Positions 1 through 5,392 of a DNA stretch of 5,392 bases are shown here, in pieces (position 1 is the first letter of the stretch; the number at the start of each line of letters is the position of its first letter). Both the position numbers and the translations under genes were made by a program. Source of the stretch: Bacteroidota bacterium (GTDB lineage Bacteria; Bacteroidota; Ignavibacteria; UBA10030; UBA8401); the NCBI GenBank assembly GCA_003456055.1, contig DMPG01000019.1, forward strand, positions 1,415 through 6,806, given 5' to 3'. Below the pieces are notes generated by a model that did no database searches, had not been told where the DNA came from, and saw only the letters and a list, made by a program, of their open reading frames with translations.

Positions 1-41
1 ATGCAAAAAAATATTTACAACGTGTCCTTGAGAAATTATAA
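1..41 (+). CDS. Probable C-terminal end of an upstream gene (partial)
   Basis: The third reading frame is open from the window edge and reads AKKYLQRVLEKL before a TAA at 39-41. The run is amphipathic and looks like a normal helical protein C-terminus. It would end 23 bases before the next start, in keeping with the tight spacing of the other genes. Only 12 residues are visible, so neither the family nor the existence of the gene can be established. Another frame is also open here, to a TAG at 52-54 (ending NYNKPT), and is a less protein-like alternative. Confidence 0.35.
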   Translation, partial: AKKYLQRVLEKL

Positions 42-52
42 TAAACCAACAT

Positions 53-60
53 AGGAAGAA
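53..60 (+). promoter_or_regulatory. Ribosome binding site for the TIM-barrel gene
   Basis: AGGAAGAA precedes the ATG at 65 with about 8 bases between AGGA and the start. This is a normal Shine-Dalgarno arrangement and supports that start. Confidence 0.6.
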
Positions 61-64
61 TAAT

Positions 65-1036
65 ATGGCACCCCAAATAAAAAATGCACTAATAACAGCA
101 TTCGTTGGGAAAACCAAAGACAGATTTCACGAATACAATACTGATAAGACAGTAGAAGAAAAATTTGAGCTTGTTTCCCAAATGGAAGGAATGAGTGGCG
201 TTGAAATAATTTATCCCTATGAAATTAGCGATGCGCACAAGCTTAAGGAGTTACTAAAGAAATATAATCTTGGCGTTGCTGCAGTAAACGTAAATGTGAA
301 AGCAGAACCGGAATTTAAAAACGGTGGTCTTACATCAACAAAAGAAGAAGTTCGCAAGAACGCTGTTCAGTTTATAAAGAATGCAAAAGACTTTGCAAAA
401 GAAGTTGGTGCAAACAAAGTTACCTGCTGTCCGCTCGGTGATGGATATGAATTTAACTTCCAATCTAACTATGCCACAATGTGGAAATACCTTGTTGAAA
501 CAATTGGAGAGGCAGCTGATCACAATCGTGAAATCCCATTGTTCATTGAATACAAACCAAGTGAAACACGTGGCCGATGCTTTATCGATACTGCGCCGAA
601 AGCACTTTGTTTGCTTAATGATATTCAAAATAAAAATATGGGTATTACATTGGATTTCGGTCACTCTATGTATGGACAAGAAAATCCTGCAGAAATTGTT
701 TCTCTTCTTGCTAATTCTCCATATGGAATGTATATCCACATAAACGATAACGATGGTAAGTGGGATTGGGATTTTCCGGTATGCACGCATAATTTCTTAG
801 CGTACACAGAATTCCTTTATTATCTCATTAAAGTTGGTTACAACGATTACTTCACTTCCGATACATCTCCTACCCGCTGGGATATTAAAGAAGTATTTGA
901 AATGAATGCACGGTTAACAAACAAACTATGGGCTCTTTTGAGCGGTCTTAATCAACACGAATTTGATAGGCTGATTAATGGAAATGATTATATAAAAACG
1001 TGGAAGTTTATTGAGAAGGAAATATTTTCTTTATGA
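65..1036 (+). CDS. Xylose-isomerase-like TIM-barrel sugar isomerase/epimerase
   Basis: A 323-residue cytoplasmic protein of the AP-endonuclease-2/xylose-isomerase-like TIM-barrel superfamily; no signal peptide or membrane segment is seen. Candidate metal and substrate residues run in the expected order: E162 and K164 in IEYKPSETRG, D197 and H200 in LDFGHS, H225 in HINDND, D234 and D236 in KWDWDFP, and D266 in TSDTSPTR. The first block resembles xylose isomerase EPKPNEPRG, and KWDWDFP resembles its KYDQDLRFG. This points to a two-metal aldose-ketose isomerase rather than a one-metal epimerase. The start is ATG with a good ribosome binding site. The stop overlaps the next gene by ATGA, implying translational coupling. 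The context suggests it produces the ketose used by the DhaK/DhaL pair. Alternatives are a ketose 3-epimerase or a decarboxylase such as OiaC of apionate degradation, which I recall as having the same fold. The fold is fairly certain; the substrate is unknown. Confidence 0.85.
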   Translation: MAPQIKNALITAFVGKTKDRFHEYNTDKTVEEKFELVSQMEGMSGVEIIYPYEISDAHKLKELLKKYNLGVAAVNVNVKAEPEFKNGGLTSTKEEVRKNAVQFIKNAKDFAKEVGANKVTCCPLGDGYEFNFQSNYATMWKYLVETIGEAADHNREIPLFIEYKPSETRGRCFIDTAPKALCLLNDIQNKNMGITLDFGHSMYGQENPAEIVSLLANSPYGMYIHINDNDGKWDWDFPVCTHNFLAYTEFLYYLIKVGYNDYFTSDTSPTRWDIKEVFEMNARLTNKLWALLSGLNQHEFDRLINGNDYIKTWKFIEKEIFSL

Positions 1037-1503
1037 GTAAAATAAAAATTGCTATTGATGCCGATGACGCTGCATCGGATCTAAAAAATATTGTTTATGA
1101 ATATCTTAAAAAGAAAGAATTCGATATTACCGATCTCCGGTTTATCAGTGAAAATCCGGATGCTCATTATCCTGAAATTGGCTATAACTTGGCTAAGAAA
1201 ATTCAGAAATGCGAATACGCTAGAGGAATTCTTATTTGTGGGACAGGTCTGGGGATGGCAATGATTGCAAATAAAGTGGAAGGAGTTTATGCCGGAGTTT
1301 GCCACGATGTATATTCCGCAGAACGATTGAAAAAAAGTAACGATGCACAGGTGCTAACAATGGGCGCTAGAGTTGTCGGCTCAGAACTTGCAAAGATGAT
1401 TTGCGATGCATGGCTTGCATCTGAATTTTCAGGAGGCGGCTCGACTACAAAAGTAGCAATAATGCGCAAGCTGGAAAAAGAATCTTTCCAAGGCAAAAAA
1501 TAA
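1033..1503 (+). CDS. RpiB/LacAB-family sugar-phosphate isomerase, probably tetrose-4-phosphate type (DerI-like)
   Basis: A 156-residue cytoplasmic isomerase of the RpiB/LacA/LacB family, close to the usual length of about 150. The catalytic block GILICGTGLGMAMIANK is intact, with C69 (general base) and T71 (oxyanion region). SNDAQVLTMGARVVG and the following helix also match the family. Recalled E. coli RpiB functional residues are changed: His10 aligns with D12, the ring-opening His99 (HND) with S102 (SND), and the phosphate arginines 133 and 137 with G136 and K140 in GGGSTTKV. These changes argue against a housekeeping ribose-5-phosphate isomerase. They suit a substrate that does not cyclise, such as D-erythrulose 4-phosphate interconverted with D-erythrose 4-phosphate, the activity described for DerI of threitol and apiose catabolism. 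The gene starts inside the previous stop (ATGA), with AAGGAA about 10 bases upstream. A kinase for the same substrate follows. Family certain; substrate inferred. Confidence 0.9.
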   Translation: MSKIKIAIDADDAASDLKNIVYEYLKKKEFDITDLRFISENPDAHYPEIGYNLAKKIQKCEYARGILICGTGLGMAMIANKVEGVYAGVCHDVYSAERLKKSNDAQVLTMGARVVGSELAKMICDAWLASEFSGGGSTTKVAIMRKLEKESFQGKK

Positions 1504-1534
1504 TGTTGTAATATCTCAATAGTAATAAATATTT

Positions 1535-1540
1535 AGGAGG
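1535..1540 (+). promoter_or_regulatory. Strong ribosome binding site for the DhaK-like gene
   Basis: AGGAGG, followed by AGTT and then ACG at 1545, is the strongest Shine-Dalgarno match in the window. It lies 46 bases before the first in-frame ATG (1587), too far to serve it. It is therefore the main evidence that translation begins near 1545. The downstream DhaL gene has a similar layout: AGGAG, four bases, ATG. Confidence 0.75.
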
Positions 1541-1544
1541 AGTT

Positions 1545-2543
1545 ACGCAAAAAGTAATTAATAATCCGCAAAATGTAGTTGAGGAAATGCTTGAAGGGTT
1601 TGCCGCATCGATGAGCAGTTTGATTGATACGACAGAAAACCCGCGGGTGCTAAAGTTGAAAGACGCACCAATCAAAAACAAAGTAGGTGTTGTAACCGGC
1701 GGGGGTTCCGGTCATAAACCAGCGTTCATCGGTTACATTGGGAAAAATTTATGCGATGCTGTCGCTGTTGGAGAAATATTTTCCTCTCCGCCTGCTCAAA
1801 TGTTTTACGATGCTTTCAAAGCAGCGGATGCCGGCAGTGGCGTTGCGTGTTTGTATGGCAACTATGCCGGCGATAATATGAATGTTGCAATGGCAATCGA
1901 AATGGCCAAGGATGATGGAATAGTTGTGAAGACGGTTGTTGCAAATGATGATGTTCCTTCAGCTCCGAAAGATAGACGTGAAAATAGAAGAGGGGTTGCC
2001 GGTGAAGTATTAATGTGGAAAGTTGGCGGTGCAAGAGCTGCAATGGGAGGTTCACTCGACGAAGTCATTAACGCTGCCCAAAAAGCAATTGATAACACAC
2101 GAAGCGTGGGAATTGGATTAAGTCCTTGCACTATTCCAGAAGTAGGTCATCCCAATTTCCAAATAGAAGCCGGGAAAATGGAAGTCGGTATAGGACATCA
2201 TGGCGAACCCGGAATGGAAGTGGCTGATTTGGAACCCGCAAGAAAAATGGCTCAACGAATGATTGATATTATTATTCCGGATCTGCCTTTTGTTGAAAAA
2301 GATGATGTTGTTGTTTTAATAAGCGGTTTAGGTTCAACACCGCCAAGTGAATTGTTTATATTTTTTAATGATGTTAAAAGAATATTAGACGAAAAGAAAA
2401 TATCAGTTTTCAAATCTTACATCGGAAATTATTTTACTTCACTCGAAATGTGTGGTATCACTTTAACAATGATGAAAGTGGATGATGAATTGAAAAAATG
2501 CATTGCTTATCCATGTGAATCATGGGGATTAACTCAATTCTAG
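1545..2543 (+). CDS. dhaK: DhaK-like dihydroxyacetone/erythrulose kinase substrate-binding subunit, non-canonical start
   Basis: The substrate-binding half of a DAK-type kinase, which holds its ketose as a hemiaminal on a histidine. Visible motifs are GGGSGHKP, VGEIFSSPPA, GNYAGDNMNV, RRGVAGE and GHHGEPG. The first in-frame ATG is 1587, inside the conserved N-terminus: upstream codons read QKVINNPQNVVEEMLEGF, matching the usual DhaK opening. No ATG, GTG or TTG lies in frame between the stop at 1509 and 1587. ACG at 1545 sits 4 bases after AGGAGG, giving 332 residues. With that start H57, D110 and H219 fall one residue from the recalled E. coli H56, D109 and H218. Oddities are K58 where family members usually have Glu, and an extra His before the covalent His. 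ATT at 1557, the ATG at 1587 (N-terminally short) or a base error are alternatives. It works with the DhaL-like protein encoded next. Erythrulose is favoured over dihydroxyacetone by context. Family certain, start unsettled. Confidence 0.88.
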   Translation, partial: TQKVINNPQNVVEEMLEGFAASMSSLIDTTENPRVLKLKDAPIKNKVGVVTGGGSGHKPAFIGYIGKNLCDAVAVGEIFSSPPAQMFYDAFKAADAGSGVACLYGNYAGDNMNVAMAIEMAKDDGIVVKTVVANDDVPSAPKDRRENRRGVAGEVLMWKVGGARAAMGGSLDEVINAAQKAIDNTRSVGIGLSPCTIPEVGHPNFQIEAGKMEVGIGHHGEPGMEVADLEPARKMAQRMIDIIIPDLPFVEKDDVVVLISGLGSTPPSELFIFFNDVKRILDEKKISVFKSYIGNYFTSLEMCGITLTMMKVDDELKKCIAYPCESWGLTQF

Positions 2544-2546
2544 GAG
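2542..2546 (+). promoter_or_regulatory. Ribosome binding site for the DhaL-like gene, overlapping the dhaK stop
   Basis: AGGAG overlaps the TAG stop at 2541-2543. It lies 4 bases before ATG 2551 and 10 before an in-frame ATG at 2557, so either could be used. The overlap suggests coupled translation, which would help keep the two kinase subunits in balance. Confidence 0.55.
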
Positions 2547-2550
2547 ATTA

Positions 2551-3201
2551 ATGTTAATGGATGATTCATTTACCAATACGAATGGTGTATCAATTATATT
2601 CAAAATGATAAAGGATATCCAGGATAATAAACAATACTTGAGTGATATTGATGGACAGATTGGCGATGGTGATCATGGAATTAACATGAATAAAGGTTTT
2701 ACTCTTTGCGAAGAAAAATTAAAAGAAGCGCCGGTAAATCTTTCGGAGGGATTAAAAATTCTTTCCAACATTTTGATGATGAAAATCGGCGGTTCGATGG
2801 GACCGTTATACGGATTATTCTTCAAAGCAATGGCAAAAGAAAGTGAAGGCAAGGAAGTAATTAATGCGGATGTTTTTCAAACAATGCTGGTAGCAATCCC
2901 TGTTGAACTTAGCAAAGTTTCAAAAGCAACTCCGGGTGATAAAACATTGATGGACTGCTTGATACCGGCTGTTGCTGCTTATCAAGAAGCAATTGCTACC
3001 GGAGAAAGTTTTAAAAGTGCATTAATGAAAATGAAAAATGCAGCCGTTGCAGGAAGAGATTCCACAAAGGATATGATTTCAAAAGTTGGAAGGTCCAGCA
3101 GATTGGGCGAGCGTTCAATTGGCGTCATTGATGCCGGCTCTGCTTCTTGCTGCATAATTTTCTGTGCCATTGCTGATGCAATTTTCGAATTGTTAAATTA
3201 A
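2551..3201 (+). CDS. dhaL: DhaL-like dihydroxyacetone/erythrulose kinase nucleotide-binding subunit
   Basis: The 216-residue helical nucleotide-binding subunit of a two-part DAK kinase, near the usual DhaL length of about 210. The Mg-nucleotide site IDGQIGDGDHG contains D34, D39 and D41, equivalent to the recalled E. coli D30, D35 and D37. GGSMGPLYGLFF (80-91), GDKTLMDCL (129-137) and GRSSRLGERSIG (180-191) are the other family blocks. The protein is cytoplasmic and all key residues appear intact. It lies 7 bases after the DhaK-like stop. No DhaM-type phosphotransferase subunit is visible, so whether this pair uses free ATP or PTS-derived phosphate cannot be settled here; ATP use is more likely given the RpiB and isomerase context. 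The phosphorylated product would be dihydroxyacetone phosphate or, more likely in this setting, erythrulose phosphate. Confidence 0.9.
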   Translation: MLMDDSFTNTNGVSIIFKMIKDIQDNKQYLSDIDGQIGDGDHGINMNKGFTLCEEKLKEAPVNLSEGLKILSNILMMKIGGSMGPLYGLFFKAMAKESEGKEVINADVFQTMLVAIPVELSKVSKATPGDKTLMDCLIPAVAAYQEAIATGESFKSALMKMKNAAVAGRDSTKDMISKVGRSSRLGERSIGVIDAGSASCCIIFCAIADAIFELLN

Positions 3202-3216
3202 AAACAAAGTGTACAA

Positions 3217-3759
3217 ATGAACTATACAAAAGATGAACTCATACCTCTTTATGTGGAATTACTGCAAAAAGCAAACTTCCCGGTTTCAGAGGAAGAACTC
3301 CAATCGCTGACGATTAACGACTTTGGCCTAGAAAATCTAAAAGAAGAGGGCTTTGGTCTAATAGATCTTTTACGGTCTGAAAGAGTTCGAGTAAATTTAA
3401 TTCTCCTTCTTCCAAACCAATCTTTACCAGAACATTTACATCCAGGCTATGAAAATGAAAAAGGAAAAGAAGAAACAATTAGAGTGCTGTATGGAACAAC
3501 GAGAGTGTTCATTGAAGGAGAACCGGATACTGATATTAAAATTCCGAAAGGCAAAGAGCAGTGGTATACAGCATTAAAAAAGATAGAACTTAACATCGGT
3601 GAACAATTCACCATCTCGCCAAATATCAAGCACTGGTTTCAAGCGGGAGAAAATGGTTCGGTTAATATTGCATTTCAGAATAGAGTGGATGAATCTCACA
3701 ACATCTTCTATGATCCTGAAAGTGATGGCTGCAAAATTAGCAACGAGAATAAATACTAA
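3217..3759 (+). CDS. Cupin-fold sugar isomerase, D-lyxose ketol-isomerase-like
   Basis: A 180-residue cytoplasmic cupin with no signal peptide. The metal-site motif is visible: H73 and H75 in PEHLHP, K84 and E86 in GKEET, and H139 in SPNIKHWFQAG. This is the His-x-His, Glu, His set of metal-dependent cupin isomerases such as D-lyxose isomerase. The spacing between the His pair and Glu is longer than the compact HxHxxxxE of the E. coli O157 enzyme, as far as I recall it. The N-terminal 60 residues are helical, also as in lyxose isomerases. It starts 15 bases after the DhaL stop without a clear Shine-Dalgarno sequence. Operon position suggests isomerisation of a pentose, tetrose or related aldose feeding the kinase. 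A non-isomerase cupin, such as a sugar-binding or mutarotase-like protein, cannot be excluded. Fold confident; function moderate. Confidence 0.72.
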   Translation: MNYTKDELIPLYVELLQKANFPVSEEELQSLTINDFGLENLKEEGFGLIDLLRSERVRVNLILLLPNQSLPEHLHPGYENEKGKEETIRVLYGTTRVFIEGEPDTDIKIPKGKEQWYTALKKIELNIGEQFTISPNIKHWFQAGENGSVNIAFQNRVDESHNIFYDPESDGCKISNENKY

Positions 3760-3785
3760 ATTCTAGAAATACGCTTAAGAATAAA

Positions 3786-4916
3786 ATGGGAAAAATAAAA
3801 TTAGGAATGATTGGCGGAGGTATCGGGTCTTTTTTTGGAGATGCTCACCGCCGTGCAGCAAGAATTTGTAATGATTTCAGTGTTGTAGGAGGTGTATTTA
3901 GCAGCCAATATAAAAAAACCCTGGAATTGGCAGAGTTGGAGGATCTAGATAAAAATAGGTGCTACAGTGATGTTCATTCATTAGTAACCGGCGAAAATTC
4001 TTTGGCAGAAGAAGATCGGATGCAGGTAGTTTCAATTGTTACTCCAAATAGCTTTCATTACCAGCAGGCAAAAATACTTCTGGAAAATAATTTTCATGTC
4101 GTTTGTGATAAACCTGTTACACTATCATCTGCAGAAGCTGAAGAACTAGGTAGAATTGTTGCGAGAACAGGAAAAGTGTTTTGTATTACCCATACGTATA
4201 CCGGCTATCCAATGGTTAGACAGATAAAAGAATTTATCAAACAAGGTGTTGTTGGGAATATCCAGAGAATTGACGTTCAATATTATCAGAGCTGGGTGAA
4301 TCCTTTAATCAATGGGGGAAAACCGGAACTTAGTCTTTGGAAACTGGATCCGGATATTACTGGCATCTCAAGTTGCATGGGAGATATCGGAGTGCATGCT
4401 TTTAATCTTGTAGAATATACCACCGGAATTAAAGTTACTCGTGTTCTGGCAGATTTAAATAATTATTCTCCGGATATCAAACTGGATTTGGATGGAACGG
4501 TTCTTCTTGGATTCAATGAGAATTTAAGAGGTGTTATAAGGGCAAGCCAGATAGCGAATGGAGAAGAGAACGGGATTACACTTGCAATATATGGATCGAA
4601 AGCCGGTCTCAAATGGGAACAAGAAAATCCAAATCGCCTTTCTAAAATTGAATTTGGGAAACCTGAAATTGTTTATAAACCCGGGAATATGTATAACACT
4701 GCATTCGCGGAGGCAAGCCATACAATGCCCTTTGGTCATCCCGAAGGAATTTATGAAGCGCTTGCAAATATTTATAAGGGAGTTGCAAAATCAATTAGGG
4801 GTGTTAAAACTTATGATGGTGAATACCCGGGTATTGAAGATGGAATTAGAGGAATGAAATTTATTGAATGTACAGTAAAATCAAACCAACTTGGAAACAA
4901 GTGGGTTGATTTGTAG
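3786..4916 (+). CDS. Gfo/Idh/MocA-family NAD(P)-dependent sugar oxidoreductase
   Basis: A 376-residue, full-length, cytoplasmic member of the Gfo/Idh/MocA family. The N-terminal Rossmann domain has the dinucleotide loop MIGGGIGSFFGDAHR (8-22) and VSIVTPNSFH (82-91). The CDKPVT block places the family lysine at K109, with Asp replacing the more usual Glu before it. The C-terminal alpha/beta domain carries GDIGVHAFNLVEY (199-211) with D200 and H204, the usual catalytic pair. The THTYTGYPMVRQ stretch (135-146) and the GGG loop followed by HRRAA resemble a subgroup often found beside sugar TIM barrels; this is from memory. It would oxidise or reduce a sugar or polyol hydroxyl using NAD(P). It follows the cupin by 26 bases with no strong ribosome binding site. 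The next gene encodes a 3-keto-disaccharide hydrolase-family protein, so oxidation at C3 of a glycoside, or reduction of a 3-keto product, is plausible. Apiose or inositol-type dehydrogenation are alternatives. Confidence 0.88.
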   Translation: MGKIKLGMIGGGIGSFFGDAHRRAARICNDFSVVGGVFSSQYKKTLELAELEDLDKNRCYSDVHSLVTGENSLAEEDRMQVVSIVTPNSFHYQQAKILLENNFHVVCDKPVTLSSAEAEELGRIVARTGKVFCITHTYTGYPMVRQIKEFIKQGVVGNIQRIDVQYYQSWVNPLINGGKPELSLWKLDPDITGISSCMGDIGVHAFNLVEYTTGIKVTRVLADLNNYSPDIKLDLDGTVLLGFNENLRGVIRASQIANGEENGITLAIYGSKAGLKWEQENPNRLSKIEFGKPEIVYKPGNMYNTAFAEASHTMPFGHPEGIYEALANIYKGVAKSIRGVKTYDGEYPGIEDGIRGMKFIECTVKSNQLGNKWVDL

Positions 4917-4967
4917 AATTATAAACTAAGTTGTCTACCTAACTCAGATACAATATAGGTGAAAAAA

Positions 4968-5392
4968 ATGAAAGCATTATTCTTAATCCATAAGAGTTTT
5001 CTAACAGTATTTTTCCTTTTAGGATTTATACTCAATCTAAATTTATCAGCACAATCTCAAACTGCTAAGGATGGGTTTATAAAAATATTTAATGGAAAAA
5101 ATTTAGACGGATTTTATCTTAAAATAAAAAGCGGCGATGCTGAATTGGCAAAAAAAGTTTATGCTGTTGAAGATGGCGTGGTTCATGTTTTCAATAACGC
5201 CTTCCCCGATAGTTTCAAACTCGGCACCGGAGAGAACGATACCCATGGCCTATTTTATACAAATAAAAAATATAGTAAATACATTCTCCGTTTTGAGTAC
5301 AAATGGGGTACAAAGATTGCAAACAACTTTAACGAATGGCAATATGATGCAGGAGTCTATTATCACGTATTTAACGATAAAATATGGCCCGA
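4968..5392 (+). CDS. Secreted DUF1080 (3-keto-disaccharide hydrolase family) protein, 3'-truncated by the window
   Basis: 141 codons are visible and the frame runs off the window edge. Residues 1-29 form a Sec signal peptide: MKALFLIHK, a hydrophobic core from F11 to L26, then SAQS with likely cleavage after A28. There is no lipobox Cys, so a soluble periplasmic or exported protein is expected. FIKIFNGKNLDGF (37-49), VEDGVVHVF (68-76), GLFYTNKKYSKYILRFEYK (94-112) and DAGVYYHV (127-134) match the opening strands of DUF1080, a concanavalin-like domain; characterised members hydrolyse 3-keto glycosides. ATG 4968 is preferred because TAGGTGA lies just upstream. An in-frame GTG at 4959 would add MKK, giving MKKMKALF. 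It is 51 bases downstream of the oxidoreductase and probably co-transcribed with it, though a separate promoter is possible. Catalytic residues lie beyond the visible part. Confidence 0.8.
   Translation, partial: MKALFLIHKSFLTVFFLLGFILNLNLSAQSQTAKDGFIKIFNGKNLDGFYLKIKSGDAELAKKVYAVEDGVVHVFNNAFPDSFKLGTGENDTHGLFYTNKKYSKYILRFEYKWGTKIANNFNEWQYDAGVYYHVFNDKIWP

Noticed and set aside
1..54. ATG at position 1 beginning an 18-codon frame ending in TAG
   Set aside because: Too short to support as a gene. The neighbouring frame ending at 41 gives a more natural C-terminus, and the start coinciding with base 1 is probably chance.
335..790. Open frame of about 150 codons on the minus strand
   Set aside because: It lies wholly antisense to the well-supported TIM-barrel gene, has no recognisable motif, and is rich in Cys, Phe and Ile as expected from reversed AT-rich coding sequence.
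1033..1503. Naming this gene simply rpiB
   Set aside because: The family is right, but the residues that handle the ribose 5-phosphate ring and phosphate are substituted, so the housekeeping name was not applied.
4558..4857. Plus-strand open frame of 99 codons inside the oxidoreductase gene
   Set aside because: It is out of frame within the conserved C-terminal domain of the Gfo/Idh gene and encodes no recognisable domain; a chance frame.
4926..4947. Possible hairpin CTAAGTT / AACTCAG as a terminator after the oxidoreductase gene
   Set aside because: The stem is only seven pairs with one mismatch, is AT-rich, and has no T-run after it, so it is not a credible intrinsic terminator.
4917..4967. 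Possible promoter (TTGTCT and TACAAT) before the DUF1080 gene
   Set aside because: The two elements are only 12 bases apart, too close for a sigma-70-type promoter, and no convincing Bacteroidota-type TAnnTTTG element is present.

Overview
The window is an AT-rich, densely packed, single-strand block of sugar-metabolism genes. All recognisable genes read on the + strand, with gaps or overlaps of -4 to about 50 bases, so it looks like one operon or two tightly abutting ones. I see no RNA gene, mobile element, CRISPR array or credible terminator. The low GC, the mix of starts with and without Shine-Dalgarno sequences, and a secreted DUF1080 protein with a signal ending in LSAQSQ suggest the Bacteroidota/Ignavibacteriota (FCB) group. 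That placement is inference; there is no marker gene here.

Layout: (1) 1-41, the probable last 12 codons of an upstream gene. (2) 65-1036, a TIM-barrel protein whose metal and substrate motifs read like a xylose-isomerase-type aldose-ketose isomerase. (3) 1033-1503, an RpiB/LacAB-family sugar-phosphate isomerase, overlapping gene 2 by ATGA. (4) about 1545-2543, a DhaK-like kinase subunit that seems to lack an ordinary start codon (ACG is the best candidate). (5) 2551-3201, the DhaL-like ATP-binding subunit. (6) 3217-3759, a cupin resembling D-lyxose ketol-isomerase. (7) 3786-4916, a Gfo/Idh/MocA-family NAD(P)-dependent oxidoreductase. (8) 4968 to the window end, the N-terminal part of an exported DUF1080 (3-keto-disaccharide hydrolase family) protein.

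Working model (inference): the first four complete genes form a short ketose-phosphorylation route. A free sugar is isomerised to a ketose by the TIM-barrel protein, phosphorylated by the split DhaK/DhaL kinase, and the ketose phosphate is isomerised to an aldose phosphate by the RpiB homologue. The RpiB homologue lacks the His that opens furanose rings in true ribose-5-phosphate isomerase and has an altered phosphate pocket. This fits a tetrose 4-phosphate, which cannot form a furanose, so erythrulose -> erythrulose 4-phosphate -> erythrose 4-phosphate is the simplest reading. The cupin isomerase, the oxidoreductase and the secreted DUF1080 protein may feed this route from a larger glycoside, perhaps through a 3-keto sugar. 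The combination of three unrelated isomerase folds, a split DAK kinase and a 3-keto-glycoside-type pair is the most interesting aspect of the window.
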